A stretch of 64,000 bases of DNA. It comes from Ciona savignyi (taxonomy: Eukaryota > Chordata > Ascidiacea > Phlebobranchia > Cionidae). The notes under the pieces were generated by a model. It did no database searches. It was not told the origin of the DNA and was given only the letters and a program-made list of their open reading frames with translations. Positions within the stretch are counted from its first letter, which is position 1. Each line of letters opens with the position of its first letter. The DNA lies in assembly GCA_000149265.1 (NCBI GenBank), contig CH003233.1, positions 356,365 to 420,364 on the forward strand, written 5' to 3'. Below are positions 44,801-55,655 of the stretch, one piece after another. A program made the translations under genes and the position numbers.

Positions 44801-47207
44801 CAGGCTCAACAGTTGGAGTTGAATTTTTATCCAAAGTCCAAAATTTGCAGTCGATGTCCGTAACATTGTCATAGTAATACCTGAATTTGTTTCAGTTTGT
44901 TAAAGTTAGGATATTCATGTTTAAATCTGTGAATTGGTGACACAAGTGGGTTAACACACAGATAATCATCAGATTACCTCGCGCCCACCATCAGGTGACC
45001 AAAGTTATTGCAGTGTGATTTGTATGATTAAGACGTACCTTTAGATGGGTAAAACTCATTATTTCAATGGGTACAGGCAATCTCCGCTAAGTGCCTTGTG
45101 CATGAAAAAAACGACTAGCTAGCAACCAATTTAATACTTGCAACCTTATAGCTAAAAGGGGTCATATAGCTGAAAACTAGTCCACCAAGATACTTGGTAG
45201 GACATTAAATTTCTTCAAATTTCACAATTACACATACTTAAATTATAATAGTAATTTGTTCCATAAGTCTGGCCCTGCTCTGGTACCAATGTTACAGTAC
45301 GGATTCTTGTTTTCTTTATGCAATGTTTTTTTAATTCAAACCGATCAGCACACTAACATTTATTTTACTTGGGATTAAAATAGTTTTGTATTATTACTGT
45401 GCTGCACAGTTCTGACCACAAAAGAACGGCGTATTAAAAAAAATCAATGAGCTTTCAATCCAATATGCAACCATTTTTCATTGTTGGGGAACTACCGTAA
45501 CGGAATCTACCTAAACGGATAGTTTAGTTTATTTTTTTTTAGAAAAAAAGAAAAAAAAAGAAAAAATACTGATAGGTGATGATGATTTGTGTTTTTTCAA
45601 TCAAGTGAATAAAAATAGGTCACCATGAAAGTTAAAAATGAAAAAATGTACGGTCGTGTGGGCGAATTTAAATAGAGACTGACACATATACCGAACAATT
45701 TACAAAAAACGGTCTAGACATCGAACCAGAAATGGACTCGAAACTTAGTCAGGGTTAAAATAAAAAAAAGGAAAAAAGGAAGCAAACGCAGATGAAATTT
45801 TTTTTTAATCTTTATGTTGGTCTCGATATCTGTAATAAGCGATTAAGTAAAATCAAGGATAATGAATTTGGTTAAAGTAAAAACATATAGTTTGATAAAA
45901 TGCTCTCCAGTCGATGTCGTGCCGCCTTTAAACCGAAGGGGTGTATAATCGAAACTAGACCTTGGTTAGTCTGTTGTAGATCAGGGACTTAGACGATATT
46001 GCTGGAACCCATTGAATTAATGGGTTAAACTTTAACAGTAGCAACGCCTTTATAATATACAACGACTACACTATCTCTGACAACTGGACAGTGGTCGCGC
46101 GTTATTGAGCGAAAATGGCGGATAAATGAACCAGCGTGATTTTCCCACCCGCCAGGATATAAATGAAACGTCTATCCTGTTTAAATGATAAAATAAGAGT
46201 TAATTTTTCCGGATATCACTACATATTTTCTACTTACATATGACAAGGGGAATATTTTCCTTCCAAATCCTCCGGCACAGCTAATGCGTCGTTTGTAGGG
46301 TTCCATGTAATATTACATGCCTGGTAAAACACATTTGTAATATTGATTATCATTAATGCATCACACAACAAAATCTACTGTGCAGTTCAAACTAAAACAA
46401 ATCACAAAATATCAAACCACCATGATTGACATTCGTATTTTATTTTCTTGATTAGGAAAACTTAAGGGGCGTTTCACAAAGGCAATCGTCAGGTTTCCTT
46501 GTGCTCACCGTTGAATAACAGTTAATTGTGCAAGATTTGGACAATTTATCAGTTTTAGGAGCCTTGCCCAAGGAGGTAACCGACTAACTAGCGACCAATT
46601 TCGACCCTACATTCTTTCGGCTAAAAGGCCAGGGACTTACGGATGATGCGAGAAAAATTGACGATTACCATTGTTTAAAAAAATCCCTAAGTTTTCAAAT
46701 TTACCGGTATTAAACATCGGCATTTTATCCTATTTAAACAATCTAAACCAGGGATTCTTAAACTGGGGCGTGAAAGCTTCACATGGGGGCGCAAGCATGA
46801 CAGTGACATATTGATGAAAAGCAGCTCTACATTTAAATATCGTTACCAGCCTCAAATTAATCGACTATTTTCCCCAAAACAGTTGCATTCTTCATACAAA
46901 CAGGGTAATTTTTGAGGCCCGATGAGAGGTGAGCACGAATGACAAACTTCAAATATGCGGGACTGAAAACAGTTTAAGAATCACTGATCTAACCAATCAC
47001 CGTTGAAATGTCATCTGCTTGTTGTGTGACACAGTAATGGGTTGGAATCATGGCTTCAAATACGGAAGATCCCATATGAGCACCAACAAGAATATTAGGA
47101 ACTGCCATTAACAGTATCAACCAAGCATGATATAAACCGCAGTGTCCAGCTTCTTCCAAAGCAAGGTCTACATCAGATGCTTCTATGTGTGTCCGCCGAT
47201 TTTCCAT
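38830..47207 (-). CDS. SLC22: SLC22-family organic ion transporter, complete, 11 exons
   Basis: 584 residues, a usual length for SLC22 (organic cation/zwitterion/anion carriers of the plasma membrane, 12 helices, major facilitator fold). Exons: 47001-47207, 46238-46320, 44632-44880, 44393-44547, 43619-43787, 43097-43221, 42541-42691, 41245-41459, 40503-40611, 39739-39869, 38830-38990; the phases close. The large loop after helix 1 has N-glycosylation sequons at N72, N102 and N116 and the family word CDHWIFD...STIVTDFELVC (128-150). The MFS motif is GLTSDRFGRR (175-184). LPESPRW (290-296) precedes the central cytoplasmic loop, and TSELFPTPVR and LVPETSKQ follow in the C-terminal half. Substrate cannot be told from sequence alone. 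The ATG at 47207 is the first in frame with a family-like N-terminus; a 5'-untranslated exon may precede it. A paralogue lies downstream at 59626-63542. Confidence 0.93.
39951..40236 (-). repeat. SINE-A copy, full length with tail
   Basis: Starts with GGATA repeats (TATCC tail inverted), then CAAGGGGGTTAACACAGGGC, CACAGTCGGGTTACCCGGGC and GCGACCAGTTTTGTACCTGC, and ends GACGCACTAAACCACCAGAC. This copy is a good family reference. It lies in SLC22 intron 9. Confidence 0.92.
40890..40990 (+). repeat. SINE-B copy sharing its flank with 45595-45760
   Basis: TGTGGGCGAATTAAAAAAGC, GACTGATACATATTTCG and CTCGTAACTTAGTCCGGG. The 85 bp before it (AATCAAGTGATTAAAAA...) are also shared with the copy at 45595-45760, so the two are related by more than the SINE itself. 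Confidence 0.65.
43335..43520 (-). repeat. SINE-A fragment
   Basis: ATTCATGTTTTATCCCTGTG, CTCGCACCCACTGTTGGGTA and CAATGGGTTCAGGCACTGC, inverted; the head is missing. It lies in SLC22 intron 5. Confidence 0.65.
44909..45190 (-). repeat. SINE-A copy
   Basis: GATATTCATGTTTAAATCTG, CACAGATAATCATCAGATTA, CTCGCGCCCACCATCAGG and CGACTAGCTAGCAACCAATT, ending in a degraded head. It starts 28 bp upstream of SLC22 exon 3. Confidence 0.8.
45595..45760 (+). repeat. SINE-B copy with shared upstream flank
   Basis: ACGGTCGTGTGGGCGAATTT, GACTGACACATATACCG and GGACTCGAAACTTAGTCAGG. The preceding AATCAAGTGAATAAAAATAG is shared with the copy near 40815-40990. Confidence 0.65.
46749..46986. mobile_element. hAT-type MITE at the SLC22 exon 1 splice donor
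   Basis: 238 bp with inverted ends CAGGGATTCTTAAACTGGGG and, reversed, CAGTGATTCTTAAACTGTTT. It is flanked by an 8-bp duplication ATCTAAAC (46741-46748) and ATCTAACC (46987-46994, one mismatch). 8-bp targets and CAGNGATTC-like ends are typical of hAT elements. The element lies 14 bases inside the intron from the exon 1 donor. Confidence 0.88.
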
Positions 47208-47311
47208 TCTTACAGTGATTTTTATCCACAATGGTAATAATCTCACAACAGTTTGTATCTATAAAATGTAAATATTTATAGTACACTATCATTATGCAGT
47301 TATACTGAGTC

Positions 47312-47580
47312 ATAGGATATGATACTCGTGTTTATCACGTGAGTGGAAAAAAGGAGGGTTAACACACGGACAATCGTCAGATCATCTCACGCCCACCGTC
47401 GGGTTACCGAAGCTATTGCAGTGTGTTGTATATGATTCACACGTTCCTTTAATTCAGTAGAACCCACTAAGCCGCTGGGTTTCGACAATGTTCGTTAAGT
47501 ACCTTGACAAAATCGACTAGCCAGCGACCAGTTTCGAACCTACAACCCTCACCTGAAAGGTGGCGCACTAAAACACCAAA
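47312..47580 (-). repeat. SINE-A copy, near full length
   Basis: AGGATATGATACTCGTGTTT, CACGGACAATCGTCAGATCA, CGTCGGGTTACCGAAGCTAT and GCGACCAGTTTCGAACCTAC, ending GGCGCACTAAAACACCA. It lies 105 bp upstream of the SLC22 start codon. Confidence 0.88.
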
Positions 47581-47647
47581 GTAATACTCTAGGTGGTCTA
47601 CATTTATCTAAACCAGAACTAACAATGATCGGATATTAGGTTCAAAT

Positions 47648-47757
47648 TTTGTTTTATCGGGCAAGATTTCGAACTTTTGATGGGCTTGTCACCAAGTTAG
47701 TTTTTGGTATAGATTCGGTATATTTATCCGTCGCGTTAACCATTCAGGCACACCGTA
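47648..47757 (-). repeat. SINE-B copy
   Basis: TTGTTTTATCGGGCAAGATT, CGAACTTTTGATGGGC, GGTATATTTATCCGTCGCGT and TAACCATTCAGGCACACCG, inverted. Confidence 0.75.
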
Positions 47758-49018
47758 TATTAGCTAAAACTTATTTCTATATAAAGCAGAGGTTTTCAAA
47801 GTGTCCCAATAAATACTTAAATAAAATCTAAGTTCCCAAAGTATCCCAATAGATACTTAAATAAGGTCTAAATAGGGTAAAATGTTAAAGATTGTGCGCA
47901 GTATCACTGTTTACCTGTCACTGTTTATAGTACAGGTAAAAGTAGAGTAATAAACTGCTGACACTAAAACGATCCTTATGCCGAAATCATCCATACAAAT
48001 TATTTTGTCATTGTTATACATTGTTTGCGGATTGGGTCTTAAAATATCACAGAAAACAAACTTAGATTTGGGAAGTTCACAAAAAAAGTTTGGAAAACGT
48101 TACCTTAGGAGGACAAAATTGGACGCATGTACTAATTACTATAAATATATTAGTACTTGAATAACGCAAGTATATTACATAAATACTCAAAAAACGCAAG
48201 CATATTATTGCATTAATACTAACACTCGTAAAGAAACTAGACTATACTGTATCAACTATAAGAACATGTTCGTTTTTAAATGACATTCATCCTAGTAAGG
48301 GTACGCTTTGCCGTCTGCAGTTTGCAAGTTACATAACAACATCTTGCAAGTCTCTTGTGTATTTGGCAACCGCTTACCTTAACTAAGTGGAATATATGTT
48401 TTAAACAAAAATTAAAAGTCACTAACTTTCGTATACAACTATTTACAACCTAGCTTAGGTGACCTGACAGTTCGCTGTTCTAGAGAATGCCTTTTTTGAA
48501 TCGTTTCCAGATTTCCCTATCTCAAGGGACAAACACGTATAAGCCCTACTTCCTACCTTAAAGAAGGTTTTAGTGTTCACACCCCCTTCGTTAAACACCC
48601 ATCCTTTCACATTACCAAAGAAGTCAACAGATTTTAAGACTTACAGTATTTTACAGTTTGATCGCCTTGAATGGACAATAAAGATTTATGCATGCCTACT
48701 AAAGTAGTCAACGGTGCTTCAAAGTGAGTTTTCGCGCATTTGGGTGGTAAATATCGCGTATGTTGTAAAACGAGTATAAAAAATTCCCACAATAAGATAC
48801 GACCCACAAGAACTTTCGCAAGTTTTTATCCAGAAGAGTTTAAATCGAAACTAGCCTTATCTAACATAGATTTTTCGACCTATTAAGTTGGTGGATTATT
48901 GCGGCAGATTTCAGCCGAATGTCTACTATAACGAAACTGGTGTCCAGCTAATCGACTCATAACACCTTTTGTATTATCCAATGCACGGAAATAAACATGA
49001 ATATACTATTTTTTAAAC

Positions 49019-50175
49019 CAAGGGTCGGCAATCTGCGGCTCTTATTGTTTTTACTGATACTTTAGCTCAGGCATGGGCAACCCCTGGCACGCGTGCCCAA
49101 CTTGGCACGCGAGCTCGTATTTCTGGCACGCTAGTTCAAGGAAATTAGATTCCTTTTCTTAAAGATGATAACTTAAAAGTTGTTGTATTATTTGAGCTTT
49201 GGCCACGTGCATAAACTGTTTATTGCCGTAAGTTGTAAAGATTTGATTATTTATTACCGTGTTATTGTTACTCAACAAACACCAAAGAGTACAACAATCA
49301 GTTTGCAAAATTCTTAACCTGCTGCCACAGACGAACGTGAGAGAAATTTGTACGTTTGTGCAGCCAACCAGATGTAGTTAATATCAGTTACCCTTAGCAT
49401 CCTAATTTACTTTTGTTAGCAATTTGAGATACAAAGTGTTATAAGGCTAAACATGATGTACGATGTACCGGTAAGGTCATTCGGTATCGGTAAACGTCAT
49501 AAATGCATATTTCGGGAAGAAAAAAGACCGGTAACTTATTTCACATAAGCTCATCGTTACGTTTATCAAATTGCGGTAATGAGAGTAAAAATTCATCGTT
49601 GAACACACTTTTTCACCTGCCTAAGGTTTGCTCTATCAGTAATAGTACAGCGCTTGCTTATTTTGCAGTGAAGATAAAAAATAAAATTAAGTTTTCACGC
49701 AACTTTTCTTCCAATTAACTTAACAAACAATTTGTCATGAAAGCTTACAGGCTATAGGCATTTATGACATCACAAGAAGCTATTTGATGTCACATTAGTG
49801 CAATTCAAAAGTACAGAACTCCTACTATAGTAGGAAATAGTACAACTCCTATTATAGTAGGTAGGAGACTAGGAGTAAACATTCAAAAACAGAAATATGT
49901 TCTCACGAATTGTTAGTTGGCACGCGGAAGGATTTTTCCATTAATTTTAGCCGATTTTGGCACCCAGGCCGAGAAAGGTTGCCCACCCCTGCTTTAGCTA
50001 GTGCTTGATAAGTTTAATAACAATACATAGGTGAAATAAACAGGACCATCGCGTCATTATGTCACACAATGTAATTTTTCTTTTATTGCAAAAATATGTT
50101 CGCGGCTTCCTTTGAATTTATTTAGTAGAACATCGGTTAAACTGGCTCTTTAAGTGAATAAGGTTGCCGACCCTG
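49019..50175. mobile_element. Outer hAT-type MITE, split by another hAT element
   Basis: Ends are CAAGGGTCGGCAATCTG on the left and, reversed, CAGGGTCGGCAACCTTATTC on the right. The target duplication is TTTTAAAC (49011-49018) / CTTTAAAC (50176-50183). Without the inner element it would be about 225 bp. Both arms carry GGCTCTT/AAGAGCC just inside the ends. Confidence 0.8.
49068..49991. mobile_element. Inner hAT-type non-autonomous element
   Basis: 924 bp with ends CAGGCATGGGCAACCCCTGG and, reversed, CAGGGGTGGGCAACCTTTCT, inside a perfect 8-bp duplication CTTTAGCT (49060-49067 and 49992-49999). Paired GGCACGC words mark both subterminal regions. The interior holds CCTACTATAGTAGG and CCTATTATAGTAGG palindromes (about 49830-49862). 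No transposase frame. Confidence 0.88.
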
Positions 50176-51290
50176 CTTTAAACCTACACTAATCTAAATG
50201 TGTATTAAAAGCTTAAATGTTCTCTTTTATATTCTAAAATTATTTCAATTAATGTTTTTTTCTCTAAATATACTAATATAGCAGACATTATTCAGAAACT
50301 CTTTAACAATCAATCCTAACAGGGTTATTTCAGGCAAAAACGATTAAATTTTATTATCAATGAATTACCTTTTACTTCAAAGAACGGTTTTAAATGAAAA
50401 CTGTAATAACTAAATTCAAACGCACTAAACTTTTACCACCATTCATAAAACTAAGTTAATAAAGTGACCCTTATTTGGATAGCACGGGACATTAATGTTT
50501 TATTCTCGTAAATGGGAAAACGAATGGGGGTGTTATCACACAGGCAATCGCCATATGACGTGCCGCTCACGGTGGGTTTAGGAAGATATTATGTTGTGTG
50601 GTACATGGTGAAGGTGTTCTTTTAGTTTTAATAAACTGGTTCAGGCGAAGTTCGCTAAGTAAATTGACCAAAAACATAACCGACCAGCTGGCGACTAGTT
50701 CATTAAGACCCCCCTTTAGACTGACCCTCCACACTATTTGGCCGAATTTAAAACGCATTTGGGCAACCTTCTGTAAATGTCGTATTATTTACGACTAACC
50801 ATTGCTGTTTAAACCAACATTAATATTTTGATCAAACAAAATGATTTTATTTGGCATGCAAGATTACGAAGCAAATAACTTGATCAATGATTAAAAGGTA
50901 CCTTGTATCGGACATTGACTGTAACTTTACCATCTTTATAGAATATTGACTGTAGCATGTTACTATATATATTCCATGAAATGAAGTAAAGTACGAAATG
51001 TTTAAAACTTTTTTTTACATTAAAACAGTAATTGCGTAGGCTAACGCATAGCTTTGTAGACTGTTCAAAGCAAGACTTGTAAAATTCAAACTCATAAATG
51101 TTGTTTTTTGATAATGTAACGCTTAAAACGTAAATACTAAAATAAACAACAACTAAGAAGCTGTAATATACAATTTTTTTTATGTTTCTTTAAATTCATA
51201 TGATGTTGTGTTAGTAAAGGCTTTAACCGACTCAAATTACTGGGATATCTGGTTTTAATTACGGCCTTGGTGATGTCAGTTGACCATAGT

Positions 51291-54035
51291 TTACTGATTA
51301 TTTCTTGAACGACGTCTAATTTTCATTTCAATAAATCTAAGTCCATAGAATTGATCGTGGAAGGTGTAATAACTGGCTACGGCGTCTTCATAATACCCAC
51401 ACGGCAAGTAGGGTCCGTTTAAATTTGCGTCCCCACAATTCCCCTTGTACCACCAAGCAGTTCGTCGATGGGTGGCGCAATGGAGTCGAAATTTGTCGTT
51501 GTCTCGGTCTTTTGTTGAAAAATAAGCGCCATTGTTAACAGCAAGTGCGTCACCTGGATGAAAACGAATTCATTTTTAGTCAAATACTACAAGTATGGTT
51601 GAATATAGTTATGATTCGCTTTATAACCACATTAATATGTTCAGTCGGTTAAAGAGTTCAGTCGGAAGGTTGTTGGGTCAAAACCAGCCGCTAGTTTAGT
51701 CGATTATGTCCTTGTATATGGATTTAGCGGGCTTTGCCTAAACCCAGTGGATAAATGGGCTTAACATGAACTTTTGGAACATTTACAACACATTATAACA
51801 TTACAGTGCAATAGCTTAGATAACCTGACGGTGGAAACAAGTCAATCCTACGATTGTATACCACTTCTTGCATTTTCTAATTCACGAGGATTATTCATTA
51901 TGGAAACCCAATTCATAATTAACATTTACCAGCGGTTCCGCTATAGCCTCCGATTTCCAGTTTGTATAAATCTGATGCTCCCGCAACTCTGAATGTCCTG
52001 GAACACGTAAAGTGTCAACATGATTTTCGTATTAAACATGATTTTCGTATAAAATATAGAAAAACTTGAAAAACCGTTTTGCATAAAATTGACTCTGTTG
52101 AATTAACACAGAAAACAAACTAAAAAACAATTTTAACGGATACTATTTAAAGTCCTTACGAATATGTAGCGTGCTTTTCTACATCCTGACAGTCTCTCAT
52201 CACTATCTTTAGCTCGTAGTTTCCGTCTCGTGTTAACAGGTGTAGGTTATGAAGACCTGTATGGTATTAAATAATGGTTTAAATGTTTAAATGTTTATTT
52301 ACATAGGATTGGAGAATAAAAAAATAACGATCAGATGTGTGACTAAATGGTTCGTATTAAAAAAGGCTTGGTTTAGCTTTTGTTTATTCACGAGGTGACA
52401 AAAAGACACAATATTATTTAAATGATTGGAGAGTTAACATTAATAAACAAATGGCTGCGTGGCCGAATGGTTAAGGCGATCGATTCACCACATACCGCTT
52501 CCTATATATAAAAATGATATTATTATAGAGCTCATAATTGGGTTGGAAACATATCCTTGTAAAATTGAAATAAGAAAACTAAGAAACGGTTAAAATATGG
52601 AAAAACAAGAGTCGTTAAAGCACTAAAAATAATTTGTTTAATTTAATTTATTTAAAAATTATTTTAATAAAAAAAGGTATTTTTATATTAAACTTCAGGC
52701 CAAAACAGTTACATGCAACATTGTAATTTCATTTAACCCCAACATTTGGATTTGGAACCAATAGCATATCATGGGCTAGAGAAGTCTAAACTCACCTAGC
52801 CAAAAATCAGCTGATTTGTTTCCGAATCCATTCTTATAAGCCGACCAATTTCTATAGAAATCAACTTCCCCGTCTTGTCTTCGTTGAATGACCTGGGTGT
52901 TTAATTTATTTTTGCTCCTTTATTACATTAAACCCATTTAACTTTAGCAATTAAAAAACTTTAAAAAACGTTTAAATTAAGCAATAACAATACGTCAAAA
53001 CATGTTTAAATTAAGCAATAACAATACGACAAAACATGTTTAAATTAAGCAAAAAATACGTCCATTTCTGAACAGTAAAAATACATAGGCATGAGACAGA
53101 TTTTGAATATAAACAATATCAAGGTACAAATCACTTTTACTTACCAACCATGCATTATTTCCACCGCTAAGGTTACAATAAACCTTAGCCCATTCGCCAC
53201 CTACAAAAATCTTGTATATACCGTCTGTTTCGAGACCGAGTAGGAAATAGTCTTGGCAACTAGTTGGTCTCAATTCTTGTGACTCTTGCGATTCTTGGGA
53301 CACTTGTAATTCTTGTGACTCTTGTAATTCTTGAGACACTTGTACCTCTTGTGATAGACCTGGACGATATGTATAGGTTATTCAAGTTTTATACGGGTAT
53401 AAGAAAATAAACACCGATTAGTTTGGTGGATTAGTGCGTCGCCTTTTAGCCTTTAAAAGTCGCCTTTTAGCCGAAGAGTTACAAGTCGCTAGCTGGTGTG
53501 TTGTGTCCTTCGGTAATGCACCTGACGGACATAGTCTGGACATCCGTACGGTCGTGTGGCCAAATGGTTAACGCGACCGATACATATACCGACTCTTATA
53601 CACATAAACCGGTCCTAGTAACGAGCCTATAATGGGTTCGAAACTTGGCTTGGTAAAAAAGAAAAAACAAACATAGCTCGGACATTACCTTAATCCAGTG
53701 GAATAATGGGTTTTACCGAATAAAAGGAAAGTCCACATCATACACAACACACTGCAATATAGCTCCGGTAACCCGGCAGTGGGCACGTAGTTTTGTTGAT
53801 TTTTATGGATTTCGTGATAAAAACATTTTGTTTTCATAAAACAAGTAAGAAAGAATATTTTTTTATTTACAGTCGGTTTACCTTCAATTCCACATGCATA
53901 GGTTTCACAACTTATAGGCCTTCTTTCAAGCTCTGCAATCCGTTGTTCAAGCAAGTCCACTTTTGCAGAACATTGGCTTGACGGAAGCCCGAGTGCAGAG
54001 CTTGACAGTAATATCAGAAGTATGTACTTCAACAT
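51291..54035 (-). CDS. Secreted fibrinogen-related (ficolin-like) protein, 6 exons
   Basis: 297 residues. Exons: 53882-54035, 53145-53359, 52796-52892, 52160-52256, 51930-51997, 51291-51553; the phases close. A signal peptide ([16 protein letters not shown]) precedes a short heptad-like helix ([14 protein letters not shown]). A 28-residue Ser-Gln-Glu-rich repeat follows (54-81). The fibrinogen C-terminal domain runs from about C86 ([49 protein letters not shown]) to the end. Its C-terminal third has the calcium-site aspartates DRDND (226-230) and C236/C250 around AWWYKGNC, then ANLNGPYL. Such proteins bind acetylated sugars or act in innate recognition and coagulation-like roles; there is no collagen stretch, so it is not a true ficolin. 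Ligand unknown. Confidence 0.92.
51640..51905 (+). repeat. SINE-A copy
   Basis: GTTCAGTCGGAAGGTTGTTG, AACCCAGTGGATAAATGGGC and GTGCAATAGCTTAGATAACC, in family order but drifted. It lies in intron 5 of the fibrinogen-domain gene. Confidence 0.65.
53266..53352 (-). repeat. In-frame Ser-Gln-Glu codon repeat
   Basis: CAAGAATTACAAGAGTC-type units of 12-18 bp repeat about eight times inside exon 2 of the fibrinogen-domain gene, encoding alternating SQE(L/S)Q(V/E). The nucleotide units are nearly identical, so the tract probably grew by slippage. Confidence 0.85.
53418..53790 (+). repeat. SINE-A copy split by a SINE-B insertion
   Basis: The head (GGTGGATTAGTGCGTCGCC, with a short local duplication of CGCCTTTTAGCC) runs to 53543. 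The body resumes at about 53671 (AATAATGGGTTTTACCGAAT, CACAACACACTGCAATATAG). The gap is filled by a SINE-B. It lies in intron 1 of the fibrinogen-domain gene. Confidence 0.82.
53544..53670 (+). mobile_element. SINE-B insertion with target duplication and A-rich tail
   Basis: GGTCGTGTGGCCAAATGGTT, AACGCGACCGATACATATAC and ATGGGTTCGAAACTTGGCTT, then an A-rich tail. Flanks ACATAGTCTGGACAT (53529-53543) and ACATAGCTCGGACAT (53671-53685) match at 12 of 15 bases, as expected for an old LINE-mediated insertion. Confidence 0.78.
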
Positions 54036-54084
54036 TATGTCGATCTGAAAGTGAAAACGAATGTTTAGAAACAATATGTTTAAA

Positions 54085-54495
54085 TGACTATTTCTAAAAA
54101 ATATGATTAAGTCAAGTGCAAGTGAAATTCATATTAAATCAAAACACTTTAAATTAAATAGAAACATTAAACCAAATCCAGATTAAAACTTGTTGTTACA
54201 ATTCCGAATTAAATAGTAACACTTCACTGAATCTAGATTAAATCGTAATATTTTACTAAATCTATATTAAACCGCAACATCCGACTAATCCCAAATAAAA
54301 TCATAACACCTTGCAAAATCTAAATTAAATCGTAAGACTTTACTAAATTTAAAATAAATTGCAACATTTACTTAAGCCAGATAAAACAGAAGTACTATAT
54401 AACTTGATACAGATTACGTCGAAACACTTTACTAAATCTAGATTCAATCGCAACACTTTTCTAAATTTAGATAAAATAGTAACACGTTTTATGAC
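54085..54495 (+). repeat. Degenerate ~31-bp tandem repeat upstream of the fibrinogen-domain gene
   Basis: About twelve drifted units of AATCTAGATTAAATCGTAAC followed by ACTTTACTA. The array begins 50 bp 5' of the start codon. Confidence 0.75.
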
Positions 54496-55523
54496 ACATT
54501 ACTCCACCGTAAATTATACATTTTTAGGCCGAATTGCAATTTTGGCTGAAAAAATTGTAAATACATCTAACACCGCAGATATATACAGCTATATATAAAC
54601 TGGGGGGAGTGGTTACCAGTTTTGCCCCCTGGTTGTTTTGAACGAATCTGTTGTTGTCGCTTCAATTTATATATACAGGGTCTTATCTTTTCACTCAAGT
54701 GTTAGGTCGGTAAACCTTATTATCATCTTGACGATGATAAGACGGCGCCAATAAACCTGCTACCAATCAATCACGCTAAAACACCGCTAAGTATTTACTT
54801 TGCAACCTTAATCCCCTGAGAACGGTAAGAAACGTCTACGTTGCCATTTTATCCAGGTCGAAAACAACTACAGTCGCTGACGTGTACTGCTAACCGGAGA
54901 TCCAATTCGTTTTTTCTTTTTAACTTTATTCTTGCTGTTTTGCTTAAGATTTTGAACTACTATAGTTTTGCCGTTTTTTGCGTCCTTTTGAATATAACGC
55001 TGCTGTTTTGCTTATGAGTTTAAACTGATATAGTTTTGCCGTTTTTCCTGATTTTTTTTAAATTTATCCTGCCTTTTTTATATATTACCATAACGAACGT
55101 GGGAAAAATTAGCTAACCAATACAAATATGTAGTCTGTTTGAATGAGATAATGACGATACGGTAATGGCGAACTAAGTATCTTACAAATACAAGGGCTTA
55201 TCGTTGTTAGAATAGCGCGAGTTTCTCTGCAAGTTTTTAAATAAGCAAGAACATTTGTCGTTCATGCCATGTCTCGAGTTGGGGGTTAATTCTTCCCAAT
55301 CATGGCGTCCCGATCATACACAACACACTACGGCTCCAGTATACCGTCGTTAGGAGTGACGTAATCTGATGTTTGATGACACCTTTTATGTATTTCCACA
55401 AACGGGAATAAAACATGAATATCTTAACAATTTATTGTGGATGCAAATTGAAAGCCTGGAAAATATTGCCGTTTAGATTTATTAAAATGAGGCAGTACTG
55501 AAAATAAAAACAAAAAACTTTAA
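54496..55523. other. Intergenic before the tRNA cluster
   Basis: No gene. A short inverted word pair (TTATCATC/GATGATAA) lies at 54719-54741. Two loosely repeated TTTTGCCGTTTTT blocks lie near 54960-55060, and a SINE-A 3' fragment at 55300-55425. Confidence 0.5.
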
Positions 55524-55595
55524 TGCGTCGACCGGGAGTCGAACCCGGAACTAGTGCTTGGAAGGCACCAATGCTAACCGTTACACCATCGACGC
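55524..55595 (-). tRNA. tRNA-Gly(TCC), copy 1
   Basis: 72 bases including the discriminator A. Acceptor stem GCGTCGA/TCGACGC pairs fully. D-arm GGTGTAACGGTTAGC keeps G18G19. The anticodon loop is CTTCCAA with TCC. The T-arm is CCGGGTTCGACTCCCGG (B-box GGTTCGACTCC). No intron. A TTTTTT terminator lies 6 bases after the gene (55512-55517). Confidence 0.97.
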
Positions 55596-55610
55596 GCACG
55601 TGTTGCGTGA

Positions 55611-55655
55611 GCAGAATTACGACTACGAACATGTAACACAACACGATCTAATTGT
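55611..55655 (-). promoter_or_regulatory. Conserved upstream block of tRNA-Gly copy 1
   Basis: 45 bp beginning 16 bases upstream of the tRNA 5' end (minus strand), with core TGTGTTACATGTTCGTAGTC. It is identical to the block before copy 2 and nearly so before copy 3, while the 15-base spacer is not shared. Confidence 0.7.

Larger units (their letters stand above)
47208..51290. other. Intergenic: SLC22 start to fibrinogen-domain gene 3' end
   Basis: 4 kb without a gene. It holds a SINE-A (47312-47580), a SINE-B (47648-47757), nested hAT elements (49019-50175) and a SINE-A remnant (50480-50700, minus). The rest is AT-rich single-copy sequence in which I see nothing. Confidence 0.6.

Noticed and set aside
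46749..46986. Possible extra SLC22 coding exon near exon 1
   Set aside because: The stretch is bounded by inverted ends and an 8-bp duplication, so it is a hAT MITE.
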